From positions 1-7,683 of the forward strand of contig MHDW01000045.1 of the NCBI GenBank assembly GCA_001803645.1: a DNA stretch of 7,683 bases, read 5' to 3'. Origin of the DNA: Nitrospirae bacterium GWC2_42_7. GTDB lineage: Bacteria > Nitrospirota > Thermodesulfovibrionia > Thermodesulfovibrionales > UBA6898. Both the position numbers and the translations under genes were made by a program. Of the stretch, positions 1 through 6,245 are shown one piece after another (the first letter of the stretch is position 1; every line of letters starts with the position of its first letter). The notes below the pieces were generated by a model. That model was given only the letters and a program-made list of their open reading frames with translations. It made no database searches and was not told the origin of the DNA.

Positions 1-89
1 GAATCAAGCCAGGTCGCGGCCTCTGCCCCGGCTGTTATCCCCGCCAGTATGGCTATCGCTACTATGATCCCGGAGAGTGTCTTTTTCAC
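1..89 (-). CDS. Start of a secreted protein gene (signal peptide only, cut by window edge)
   Basis: 29 codons and two bases are visible. From GTG at 87-89 the protein reads MKKTLSGIIVAIAILAGITA, then GAEAATWLDS: two lysines, a hydrophobic core of about 15 residues, and an AEA-type signal peptidase I site before ATWLDS. This is a textbook Sec signal peptide, so the product is periplasmic, outer-membrane or secreted. The frame has a TGA at 96-98 just upstream, so GTG is the first possible start. GAGG lies 4 bp before it, and a strong promoter lies about 50 bp upstream. Codon use is rich in G/C third positions (GCG, GGG, GCC, CTG), higher than the adjacent cassette. Nothing is visible of the mature protein, so no function can be given. 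Confidence 0.7.
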   Translation of the reverse strand, partial: MKKTLSGIIVAIAILAGITAGAEAATWLD

Positions 90-136
90 TGTCCCTCACT
101 TTAAAGTTAAAAAGCATTCTCACTATGTCAGAAAAA

Positions 137-164
137 ATTATACTACAACAATACCTAAAGTCAA
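137..164 (-). promoter_or_regulatory. Sigma-70-type promoter for the signal-peptide gene
   Basis: On the minus strand TTGACT (159-164) and TATAAT (137-142) are separated by 16 bp. That is five of six matches at -35 and a perfect -10. Transcription would start near 130, giving a leader of about 40 nt before the GTG at 87-89. It makes the left-edge gene a transcription unit separate from the radical SAM cassette. Confidence 0.7.
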
Positions 165-228
165 GATTAGCAATAAACATGCCTATTACAAATGCATACC
201 ACTCTCGAAAATGGGAATTTTATATGTT

Positions 229-240
229 CTGATATATCAG
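229..240. promoter_or_regulatory. 12-bp perfect palindrome, possible operator
   Basis: CTGATATATCAG is a perfect 12-bp inverted repeat about 65 bp upstream of the -35 box of the minus-strand promoter. It could bind a dimeric regulator, but it is AT-rich and short enough to occur by chance. Confidence 0.2.
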
Positions 241-377
241 GGGGTTGGAGCTTTATACAAATAAAAGGAGGAAATTTAATAATATTTATATAAATTTAAT
301 ATGTGTGTTAAATGATTCTATTCACTGACATTTTGGGGCAAATAACATGCACTATTATGTCAAAGAGTAATTATCAA

Positions 378-1274
378 TCATTTACAGGCAGGATCAGATT
401 TCTTCAAAGAATCCCTCAGAACATAAGCCCTTCCTCTGCATCCGCCTGTGCACTCTTCTTTCTCTGCGCAATCAAGACATTCATCTGGTATAACATTCAG
501 AACAACTCTCAGTTCTTTCTTTTTCGCTGATAGGATTATATCTTTGAGATTCGTCTCATTAAGGTTTCCAAGTTTGACAGGCATGGAAGGACAGGGATAT
601 ACATTATTATCAGCAGAAATATATAACATACTGTTAGCTCCCTGACACCCGCCTTCAGGATATTTATCTTCAGGATTAAAGACCTTCCACAAAAAGGGAT
701 CGTGTATTATGAACTTTATGTTTTGATGTTTAGTTGTTTTTAAGCTCATTGCGAGTTCTTCCCTCTCACCTTTATTCATAAAAAAGCAGTCTTTATTATT
801 AATGAGTCTTTGCATAGGAAAAACAAGATGAGCTATTTTATTGTCAGAACATAAGGATAATATCTCAGGAATGTCTTTGTAATTATTTCTATCAAGATCA
901 AAAGAAACTCCAATGGACAGAGCTGAGCTCCTTATTCGTTCTATATCTTTCAGAAAGTCCCGAAGCTCATTTAGCGAGGAAATATCTACAAATACTGCAC
1001 GAACATTTAATCTGCCTAACATGGATATTGTTTCAGCATCTGCAGCAGAGGATGACAAAGTAAGAGATACCGCAATATTTTCTGTCTTAAGTCTTTCGAG
1101 TATCTCCATGCAAGATGCACCCAAGCTATCACCAGCACAGGACAGATTAAGACTTAATATCTTCAGGTTTACTATCTCATCGCATATTCTAAGATTATCT
1201 GCAGATGATGCCTGTGATAATGGATTCAGATCCCAATATATCCTTATCGGGAAAGTAAGTTCCCTAAGATTCAT
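378..1274 (-). CDS. SPASM-domain protein lacking the radical SAM cluster motif (GeoRSP-type partner)
   Basis: 298 residues. The C-terminal part has the same seven-cysteine SPASM pattern as its neighbour: C210-x17-C228, C266-x2-C269-x5-C275-x3-C279 and C297, with GGCRGRAY matching GGCTARAL next door. The N-terminal 200 residues look like a degenerate radical SAM barrel: the first strand reads FPIRIYWDLNPLS where CxxxCxxC should be, and LNLSCAG replaces GGEP. The protein should therefore still bind auxiliary iron-sulfur clusters but cannot cleave SAM. In GeoRSP-type systems such a SPASM-only protein sits beside the active enzyme, so a non-catalytic subunit or electron-relay partner is the reasonable inference. 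The ATG overlaps the upstream gene by 11 bp, which implies coupled translation and near-equal amounts. No clear terminator hairpin follows the TGA stop. Confidence 0.85.
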   Translation of the reverse strand: MNLRELTFPIRIYWDLNPLSQASSADNLRICDEIVNLKILSLNLSCAGDSLGASCMEILERLKTENIAVSLTLSSSAADAETISMLGRLNVRAVFVDISSLNELRDFLKDIERIRSSALSIGVSFDLDRNNYKDIPEILSLCSDNKIAHLVFPMQRLINNKDCFFMNKGEREELAMSLKTTKHQNIKFIIHDPFLWKVFNPEDKYPEGGCQGANSMLYISADNNVYPCPSMPVKLGNLNETNLKDIILSAKKKELRVVLNVIPDECLDCAEKEECTGGCRGRAYVLRDSLKKSDPACK

Positions 1275-2271
1275 TTTCCCAGCAGTGCGGGTCCGGGTTG
1301 TTTATATCGCCTGTCAGTGCTAACGCCCTCGCAGTACATCCACCAAGGCAGTCTGAATAATGATCACATTTCATGCATTTCCCCTTAGGGACCTTATTCC
1401 TCATCTTATTCAGTACAGGTGAGTTGTTCCATATATCCAGAAGCTCATCATTGCAGAGGTTGCCGATCACGATCGGTATAAAACCACATGGGGTAATGTC
1501 ACCATTTGATTTTATATTGAGGGAGAGCTTGCCGCAGACGCTGCCTTTAACAAGAGAGCTGGTGTCTTTCTGTCCCAGAGAAGCAATAATAGGATCTTCC
1601 AATGAGATGTGGATGTTCTTTATCATATTTTTTTGTTCATTTGCATATATATAGAATTTTTTCCATTCATCAGGGGTAAGGTCAAGTTCATCCTTATTCG
1701 TAAACCCGAGGCCTGAGCATTTGAAGTTATGAAAATTAATGCTGCCTGCACCGAGAGAAACCGCCTGCTCGATCAGTCTGTCTATATCATTAAAATTGAT
1801 CTTGCATATTACCGAAGAGATAGAGGTCTCTATTCCAGCCTCTTTTAAATGCGCCAGGGCTGCCACTGCCCTCTTGTGACTGCCTTTCATTCCCCTGAAC
1901 TCATCGTGAATATCCGGAAATGGGCTGTCAATGCTTATTCCGACTTTGCTGAAGCCGGAGCTCTTGAGTTTCAGCGCTGTCTCCTTGTCTATCAGAAAGC
2001 CGTTGCTGTTCATGGAAACTATCAGTCCGAGTCCGGAAGCAAATTTCGCAATATCATAAATATCTTTTCTCAGCAGAGGCTCTCCTCCCCCGAAATTGAT
2101 TGAGAACACCTTTGCATCCGAAGCCTTCTTTATCAAATCGCAGAGTGCTTCAAGGTCCAATTCTTCTGCAGTATCAGTCCTGCTGTAACAATGCCTGCAC
2201 CCGAAATTGCATTTATTTGTAATAGCCCAATTGATAGTCAAAGGCGAAGATGCGACCCAATTATTCTTCAT
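1264..2271 (-). CDS. Radical SAM/SPASM protein of a GeoRSP-type system
   Basis: 335 residues from the ATG at 2269-2271. The radical SAM site is CNFGCRHC (C21, C25, C28) after NWAITNK, which binds the [4Fe-4S] cluster that cleaves S-adenosylmethionine. GGGEP (61-65) contacts SAM, followed by the usual NSNG and GISID strands. The C-terminal SPASM domain is complete: C246-x10-G-x4-C262, then C299-x2-C302-x5-C308-x3-C312 and C330, able to bind two auxiliary iron-sulfur clusters. Such proteins modify peptides or proteins, often forming crosslinks. A TTG at 2275-2277 would add two residues and has AAGGA 8 bp upstream, so the start is open between the two. The gene overlaps the PqqD-like gene upstream and the SPASM-only gene downstream (11 bp), which marks one operon. 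Its family fit to GeoRSP is from memory; its substrate is unknown. Confidence 0.9.
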   Translation of the reverse strand: MKNNWVASSPLTINWAITNKCNFGCRHCYSRTDTAEELDLEALCDLIKKASDAKVFSINFGGGEPLLRKDIYDIAKFASGLGLIVSMNSNGFLIDKETALKLKSSGFSKVGISIDSPFPDIHDEFRGMKGSHKRAVAALAHLKEAGIETSISSVICKINFNDIDRLIEQAVSLGAGSINFHNFKCSGLGFTNKDELDLTPDEWKKFYIYANEQKNMIKNIHISLEDPIIASLGQKDTSSLVKGSVCGKLSLNIKSNGDITPCGFIPIVIGNLCNDELLDIWNNSPVLNKMRNKVPKGKCMKCDHYSDCLGGCTARALALTGDINNPDPHCWENES

Positions 2272-2572
2272 AAACAAGCCCCAGTTCCTTCATATTCTGC
2301 AGAAAAGCGTTGACATCCGCTTCAAGTACCGGCAGTTCAACTTCAAAATACTTGCTCAGTTCAAAGACGATATCTTCAGAGGTTCTGCCTTCACACAATT
2401 TCCAGATCTCAGTGCCAAGGATATTGATCGCGTGCATTTTTCCCTGAAACAGAATGATTGAAGTCCCTATCTCAGAGACATCCTCTCCTGTCTCAAGGCC
2501 TTTCATAGCCTCTTCCTTTGACAGATCCTCTTCTCTCCACATTGCTTCAGCGTTTCTGAAATATTTTGGCAT
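2261..2572 (-). CDS. PqqD-like peptide-binding protein of a GeoRSP-type system
   Basis: 103 residues, cytoplasmic. The core IGTSIILFQGKMHAINILG, then EIWKLCEGRTSEDIVFEL, then a helix-rich tail DVNAFLQNMKELGLV, is the PqqD fold (a winged-helix RiPP recognition element that holds a precursor peptide for a radical SAM enzyme). The N-terminal extension FRNAEAMWREEDLSKEEAM and the GEDVSEIGTS junction match what I recall of the GeoRSP system PqqD family. The ATG is supported by AGGGAG 5 bp upstream. The stop overlaps the next start by 11 bp (or 17 bp if that gene starts at TTG), so the two are translationally coupled. By family knowledge it should deliver a peptide or protein substrate to the neighbouring radical SAM/SPASM protein; the substrate is not identified. 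Confidence 0.85.
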   Translation of the reverse strand: MPKYFRNAEAMWREEDLSKEEAMKGLETGEDVSEIGTSIILFQGKMHAINILGTEIWKLCEGRTSEDIVFELSKYFEVELPVLEADVNAFLQNMKELGLVYEE

Positions 2573-2577
2573 ATCAA

Positions 2578-2583
2578 CTCCCT
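2578..2583 (-). promoter_or_regulatory. Ribosome binding site of the PqqD-like gene
   Basis: AGGGAG on the minus strand, 5 bp before the ATG at 2570-2572. This is ideal spacing and fixes the first gene of the three-gene cassette. Confidence 0.65.
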
Positions 2584-2617
2584 ATTTAATTACTAAGATG
2601 TCTTTGTCTCAAAAATA

Positions 2618-2702
2618 CCCCTCACCCTAACCCTCTCCCCCAAGGGGCGAGGGAATCTATACTTTCCCCTCCCTTGAGGGGAGGGGACAAAGGGGAGGGT
2701 GA
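2618..2702. repeat. C/G-strand-biased palindromic repeat with two hairpins (REP or MITE-like)
   Basis: An 85-bp block of almost pure C runs followed by G runs. Hairpin one spans 2631-2653: 10-bp arms (CCCTCTCCCC / GGGGCGAGGG) with one mismatch and a CAA loop. Hairpin two spans 2666-2686: perfect 8-bp arms (CCCCTCCC / GGGAGGGG) with a TTGAG loop. The block is bounded by a short inverted repeat, TCACCCT (2622-2628) and AGGGTGA (2696-2702). This composition is unlike the neighbouring genes and matches the look of an interspersed non-coding repeat. Translating it gives only low-complexity Pro/Gly/Ser protein, so I do not call a gene. Confidence 0.6.
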
Positions 2703-2741
2703 TGTTTTCATGCCCCTTTGTGAGTCAATGGCGCATATCGG

Positions 2742-2795
2742 TTCCCTCTTGTCGGGAATCATTTTAAAGAAGGACTCCGGCCAGGCCGGAGTGAC
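2742..2795. repeat. Paired palindromes, likely degenerate interspersed repeat
   Basis: Two inverted repeats stand side by side: TTCCC-7 nt-GGGAA (2742-2758) and the perfect ACTCCGGCC/GGCCGGAGT palindrome (2774-2792) followed by GTGAC. The layout, with GGGAATC and CGGAGTGAC at the outer parts, resembles short extragenic repeats scattered through many bacterial genomes. Copy number cannot be judged from one window. Confidence 0.45.
2774..2792 (-). terminator. Possible Rho-independent terminator after the cupin gene (also a dispersed-repeat palindrome)
   Basis: ACTCCGGCC-T-GGCCGGAGT on the minus strand is a perfect 9-bp inverted repeat around one base. In RNA it would fold as about 7 bp with a 5-base loop. 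It is followed by CCTTCTTT, a modest U-rich tract. It starts 36 bp after the cupin stop, a good position to end the upstream operon before the radical SAM cassette. The weak T tract and the resemblance to a common interspersed repeat leave the role uncertain. Confidence 0.4.
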
Positions 2796-2828
2796 AAACA
2801 GTGTAATAATACTTATGAACATATTGGA

Positions 2829-3158
2829 TCAGTCGCCTGCGGATGTGATGGATGCAAGCACAAGGTTTTCCTTTTCCGCATTGCGTATCCCGTGATCAAC
2901 AAGTGCAGGCACAACAACGATCTTGCCGACATCAATAGTCTCCGTCTCCTTATCCGACGAGAGGAATTCACCCTTTCCCTCGAGAACAACCCATATATGG
3001 TTGCCATGATGCGTATGGGTTGTGATCTCCTGTCCCGGCTTCATACAAATGAGTTTTATCGATGCATGTTCGTCCGACCATATTGTCTCAAGGTTGCGTT
3101 TTTCGTCACTGAATTTTTTAAGTTTCTGGAAGTCCAGCACCTGTGTTTGCTTTTTCAT
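2829..3158 (-). CDS. Small single-domain cupin protein
   Basis: 109 residues, cytoplasmic, a single conserved cupin barrel. Motif 1 is G42-x5-H48-T-H50-x3-H54, followed by IWVVLEGKGEF. Motif 2 is G78-x5-P84-x4-H89-x3-N93. The ligand set is therefore H48, H50, H54 and H89, with His where cupins usually have Glu in motif 1. Such small cupins bind a metal and serve as enzymes, metal or ligand sensors, or accessory proteins; the sequence does not say which. Start: ATG with AAAGGAG (3163-3169) 4 bp upstream. It lies 54 bp after the permease stop, so it may be the last gene of that operon, or may have its own promoter in the AT-rich gap (weak TATAAA-like sequence, no good -35). Downstream lies a GC-rich palindrome that could end transcription. 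Confidence 0.85.
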   Translation of the reverse strand: MKKQTQVLDFQKLKKFSDEKRNLETIWSDEHASIKLICMKPGQEITTHTHHGNHIWVVLEGKGEFLSSDKETETIDVGKIVVVPALVDHGIRNAEKENLVLASITSAGD

Positions 3159-3162
3159 AATT

Positions 3163-3169
3163 CTCCTTT
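3163..3169 (-). promoter_or_regulatory. Ribosome binding site of the cupin gene
   Basis: AAAGGAG on the minus strand, 4 bp before the ATG at 3156-3158. It is the strongest Shine-Dalgarno match near the cupin start and supports that start codon. Confidence 0.65.
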
Positions 3170-3212
3170 ATTTATGTTATTTATATGATACAGTCACACA
3201 CGAAACACATGA

Positions 3213-5129
3213 TCATGCCTTATTCACAAGCCTCAAAATCCTCCCGAGAACTCCCGACATTCTACTCAAGAAATAAGACGCCGGGGCTGCAGAGAGTTCA
3301 TCTTGGTTTTCAACAGATCCGTAAAATATAATACCATATCTGGAAGACAGCTGATTTACTGCAGTTAGACCGTCGGCGCGGTTCTGAGGTTGCCCTGCCA
3401 CTACCAGCATACTCTTGCCTTCAGACATAAACTTTGAAATAGCCTCCAGTTCAGAATTGGAAAGATACGGACCTGAGTCTGATTCACCAAAAAATATCCA
3501 GAACTGATCGTATTTTTCAATCAAACGTTCCGAGACCTCCGGGGTTTCCTGCCTGTCTGTTATCCTAACTGTAAAGCCGTTTTTCTCCAAAGCAGTCACT
3601 GCGTTCCTGCTAAATGCACTTTTATCCGGTCCCGGTCCATGAAACGTATCATAGATAAGTATGCTTTTTTGTGCCTGCGAAGAATTATTATCTTCCAGCC
3701 ATGCTGCAATATTATTAATGTATTTCAGATTGTCGTACTTGTCTGCTGAACTATTTAAAAACCTCTCAAGACCGGCATCAAAAACAACAGTTCCTTGTCC
3801 TCCCAGGTCATTGCTATAGGTTGCAATTATATTCTTGGCATCAGGATCCATAACGATCCGCACATGTTTGTCCTGTTTTTTGATGATTGATGATTTTCCA
3901 CCGGATATTGAACTGACATTTCTCAAAAGAGGATTGCCTGTATCTGCATAAGGAACAAACACGAAGAACTGAAAGGTATAGGCAATAAGAACAGTGCCAA
4001 CTATGCATATGAACATATAAAGAAAAAACACCCTCTTTTTGAATATTGTCCAGAACATTACCATTGTCGGCATTGCTGTGACCGGCCCGCCTATCATAAA
4101 AGCCAAAGCTGCTCCTCCATCAAGGGTTCCGTCAAGAGAACTTTTTATATGGTAAAGGATGCTCGATGCACTTATCTGATGCAGAAATATTGGAACTGAC
4201 CCGAGTGTAACCCATACTATGTTTAATATATTCTTTTGTCCGAAGAGGCTGTAAATCCATTTGAAAGGAATATATCTCTCAACTACAATGCCTATTGCAA
4301 CTCCGACAAGGACATACTTCCCGACCAGCCAGAGCATCTCAGATGACTTAGCCAGAAAGACTATAAACATATTTTTTGTTCTGGCAGCAATCCGGTGTCC
4401 AAACCTTTCTTTACAATTGCATCTCAAACGCTCATCAGGATAAGACTCATCATGAAAATCACCTCTCGGAATAGCGCCTTCAATAAAGATTGAATCTGTC
4501 TGGAAACCCTTGTCCCTGAGCATAAGAGTAACAACTCCGGCAAACATACCCATTGAGAATGCTGCAACAGTTCTGATCACCGTCCATTCAGGTCCCAGGT
4601 CGTTAAGGGTCAGCAGATAAGTTGAAGGGCTTAAGAGTGGAGAAGTAACAAGAAGCGCCATAACCGGAGCCAACGGAAAACGGGCAAACAACAGACTCAC
4701 AGCTGTAGTTATCGTGCCGCATGCGCAAAGCGGGGTTATAAGGCCCACAAGAGACGCCAGAAAAACACCTAGCAGGCCATGCTTCTTAAAAGAGGTCTGA
4801 AGCTTAAGCGCTAACTTATAAGTGCGTATAAAGCCGGCAAGCAGTATCCCGAGTATAAAATATGGAAATATATCCCATAATTCTGCAATTAAACCATGCG
4901 GGTTAAACAATAAATCCCATATCTCCCTTCCAAGGAGAAAAGGAAATGGTTGCTGTAAAGCTTCTGGGTTCGCAGTCTGAGAAGTCGGTCCATAGATCCA
5001 TACATGCCAGATGATCAAAGAAAAAGAAGCCAATATCATAAGAAAAAGCGTTTTATTTGCAGCTTTGGAATGGGTACCGTGAATCTTGCAGTCTTCCTTC
5101 TGCTTCAGACCGAATATTTTAGACAACAT
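3213..5129 (-). CDS. DUF318/ArsP/YraQ-type permease fused to a soluble C-terminal domain
   Basis: 638 residues in two parts. Residues about 28-402 form a permease with roughly ten hydrophobic segments. It carries the family signature TPLCACGT (132-139, C135 and C137) in the first half and MIGGPVTAMPTM (345-356) in the second. The central hydrophilic loop (about 205-250) carries RCNCK (C227, C229), a possible metal or metalloid site. This family includes ArsP organoarsenical exporters and YraQ-like proteins. Residues about 415-638 are soluble and add an alpha/beta domain: SILIYDTFHGPGPD (489-502), a beta strand with YDQFWIFFGES (540-550), and GKSMLVVAGQPQNR (571-584). This pattern recalls DUF4350 or glutamine-amidotransferase-like folds, but I see no catalytic Cys-His pair. 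Simple family members are usually about 300-400 residues. Start: ATG after a weak AGGGA, 15 bp past the yedE stop. Cargo is unknown; efflux or uptake of an arsenic, selenium or sulfur species is inference. Confidence 0.82.
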   Translation of the reverse strand: MLSKIFGLKQKEDCKIHGTHSKAANKTLFLMILASFSLIIWHVWIYGPTSQTANPEALQQPFPFLLGREIWDLLFNPHGLIAELWDIFPYFILGILLAGFIRTYKLALKLQTSFKKHGLLGVFLASLVGLITPLCACGTITTAVSLLFARFPLAPVMALLVTSPLLSPSTYLLTLNDLGPEWTVIRTVAAFSMGMFAGVVTLMLRDKGFQTDSIFIEGAIPRGDFHDESYPDERLRCNCKERFGHRIAARTKNMFIVFLAKSSEMLWLVGKYVLVGVAIGIVVERYIPFKWIYSLFGQKNILNIVWVTLGSVPIFLHQISASSILYHIKSSLDGTLDGGAALAFMIGGPVTAMPTMVMFWTIFKKRVFFLYMFICIVGTVLIAYTFQFFVFVPYADTGNPLLRNVSSISGGKSSIIKKQDKHVRIVMDPDAKNIIATYSNDLGGQGTVVFDAGLERFLNSSADKYDNLKYINNIAAWLEDNNSSQAQKSILIYDTFHGPGPDKSAFSRNAVTALEKNGFTVRITDRQETPEVSERLIEKYDQFWIFFGESDSGPYLSNSELEAISKFMSEGKSMLVVAGQPQNRADGLTAVNQLSSRYGIIFYGSVENQDELSAAPASYFLSRMSGVLGRILRLVNKA

Positions 5130-5144
5130 ATCAGCAATCCCTGC

Positions 5145-6245
5145 CTATTCAAGACCTGTCTGATACTCAGGAGCAATACCGCTTGTTCTTTCTCTGTAAA
5201 GAAGCCCTATGGCAAACAGGATTATCAGCCCTGCAAGCACTGCTATCTTGCCTTCATACGGAGTGCCGCCTGCATTTCCGCTAAGCCCCCAGTTCTGCAC
5301 AAGCGCTGCTCCTGTGAGCATTCCCAGAACAGAAGCGCCTGCATCAATGTCCCCCTGTCCTGCAGATATCAACTGCCTGAAGGGACATCCCTTTATAAGA
5401 ACTGAACCGAACCCGACCATCAGCATCCCGAGAAAACTCCATCCATAACTTTCGTTTGAACTCGGCTGGCCATGCCACCCCAGAGAAAACTGTCCTGTAA
5501 TTATGCTCGCAAAAAGCGCCAACAGAAAAAAAGAGCCTATGCTCACCAAAAGGCCGGTTGATTTCGGGCATCCTTTAACTTCCCTGGGTCCCCACAGGAA
5601 AATCCTTGCTATGCCCCCGGTGATACAGAAACCTGATACCTGCGCAAGAGCTCCAACGATAAGTCCTGCAGCTAACGAAATAAATATAGGAGCATACAGC
5701 GCTCCTGCCCCCTTTTCACTCATAGCTATAAAAGGCGGTTGAGCCAAAAGCAAAAAGAGAAGAAAAAACATCAGTCCAGGGATAAGAAGTGCGTTTGCCA
5801 TTTGTGACTGCACCGGCTTACCAAGCCTGAAACCACCTTCGAGAAACTTCATGCCGATAAAAACACCAACTGAAAGCCCGACAAGACCTATCAGGGCTGT
5901 TATATCTCCAGCAGAAATTTTAAATACCATCTTTATCGGACAACCCATAAACACCGAACAGCCGATTATCAGGAGAATACCCACAAGAAATCTTAAAAGC
6001 GGAGAACCATGAGATACTGCTTTAAACTCTTTTCTGGATAATGAGATGAAGAAAGCACCGAGGACAAAACCTATTATCTCCGGCCTTACATACTGCATCC
6101 TGATATTTCCGTGCAGACCGAGCGAGCCCGCTATATTTTCCATAAAACACGAGACACAGAACCCTGTGCTCGGGGGATTTCCAAGATAACTGAGGATAAC
6201 CCCTGCAAGCCCTATAAAGCCTCCTGTTACAATGAACTTAACCAC
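5145..6245 (-). CDS. yedE: YedE/YeeE-family membrane protein, selenium-metabolism subgroup
   Basis: 366-residue polytopic inner-membrane protein with two pseudo-symmetric halves. Conserved cysteine motifs are GFCVSC (C30, C33), MGCPIK (C102), GFCITGG (C207), KGCPK (C226) and KGCPFRQLISAGQGD (C287). These are characteristic of the YeeE/YedE family, which moves thiosulfate or related sulfur/selenium species through relays of cysteines. The length and the opening motif TGGFIGLAGVILSYLGNPP fit the YedE-related selenium-metabolism subgroup that co-occurs with selenium-using enzymes; that assignment comes from memory of the family, not a search. Start: GTG at 6243-6245. The same frame has a TAG at 6255-6257, so no earlier start exists. 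AAAGGAGG (6259-6266) lies 13 bp upstream, rather far. The gene overlaps the TPR gene by 8 bp and ends 15 bp before the permease gene. No yedF or selD partner lies in the window. Confidence 0.85.
   Translation of the reverse strand: MVKFIVTGGFIGLAGVILSYLGNPPSTGFCVSCFMENIAGSLGLHGNIRMQYVRPEIIGFVLGAFFISLSRKEFKAVSHGSPLLRFLVGILLIIGCSVFMGCPIKMVFKISAGDITALIGLVGLSVGVFIGMKFLEGGFRLGKPVQSQMANALLIPGLMFFLLFLLLAQPPFIAMSEKGAGALYAPIFISLAAGLIVGALAQVSGFCITGGIARIFLWGPREVKGCPKSTGLLVSIGSFFLLALFASIITGQFSLGWHGQPSSNESYGWSFLGMLMVGFGSVLIKGCPFRQLISAGQGDIDAGASVLGMLTGAALVQNWGLSGNAGGTPYEGKIAVLAGLIILFAIGLLYRERTSGIAPEYQTGLE

Larger units (their letters stand above)
90..377. other. 288-bp AT-rich intergenic region with promoter, no gene
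   Basis: It separates the radical SAM cassette from the next minus-strand gene. It contains the sigma-70 promoter and the 12-bp palindrome described separately, and an AT-rich stretch (272-297) with AAATTTA/TAAATTT arms. Reading frames here are short, overlap the promoter, and look random. Confidence 0.6.
2573..2828. other. 256-bp intergenic region between the cupin gene and the PqqD-like gene
   Basis: It holds the palindromes listed separately, the cassette ribosome binding site, and no credible gene. Upstream of the PqqD-like start there is TTGAGA, 17 bp, TTAAAT on the minus strand, a weak sigma-70-like pair. Its transcription start would fall almost on the ribosome binding site, so I do not call it a promoter. 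Whether the radical SAM cassette has its own promoter here or depends on read-through is not visible. Confidence 0.6.

Noticed and set aside
49..264. Plus-strand frame of 71 codons near the left edge
   Set aside because: It overlaps the signal-peptide gene and its strong promoter on the opposite strand and shows no domain or ribosome binding site.
913..1323. 136-codon plus-strand frame antisense to the SPASM-only gene
   Set aside because: It lies opposite a gene with clear motifs, has biased Ser/Arg content typical of antisense frames, and has no recognisable domain.
2587..2615. TTGAGA-17 bp-TTAAAT as a promoter for the radical SAM cassette
   Set aside because: Only four of six matches at -10, and the start point would fall on the ribosome binding site, leaving almost no leader.
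2618..2795. CRISPR array
   Set aside because: The repeats are palindromes of differing sequence with no regular spacers of constant length.
2622..2822. 66-codon minus-strand frame in the gap between the cupin and PqqD-like genes
   Set aside because: It runs straight through the palindromic repeats and yields a low-complexity Pro/Ser/Gly tail; there is no good ribosome binding site. It is best explained as translated repeat sequence.
3208..3217. CATGATCATG palindrome at the end of the permease gene
   Set aside because: Ten bases, partly inside the coding sequence, no second copy; likely chance.
5004..5405. 133-codon plus-strand frame, Cys/Ser rich
   Set aside because: It is antisense to the yedE-like and permease genes; the cysteines come from reading their codons backwards.
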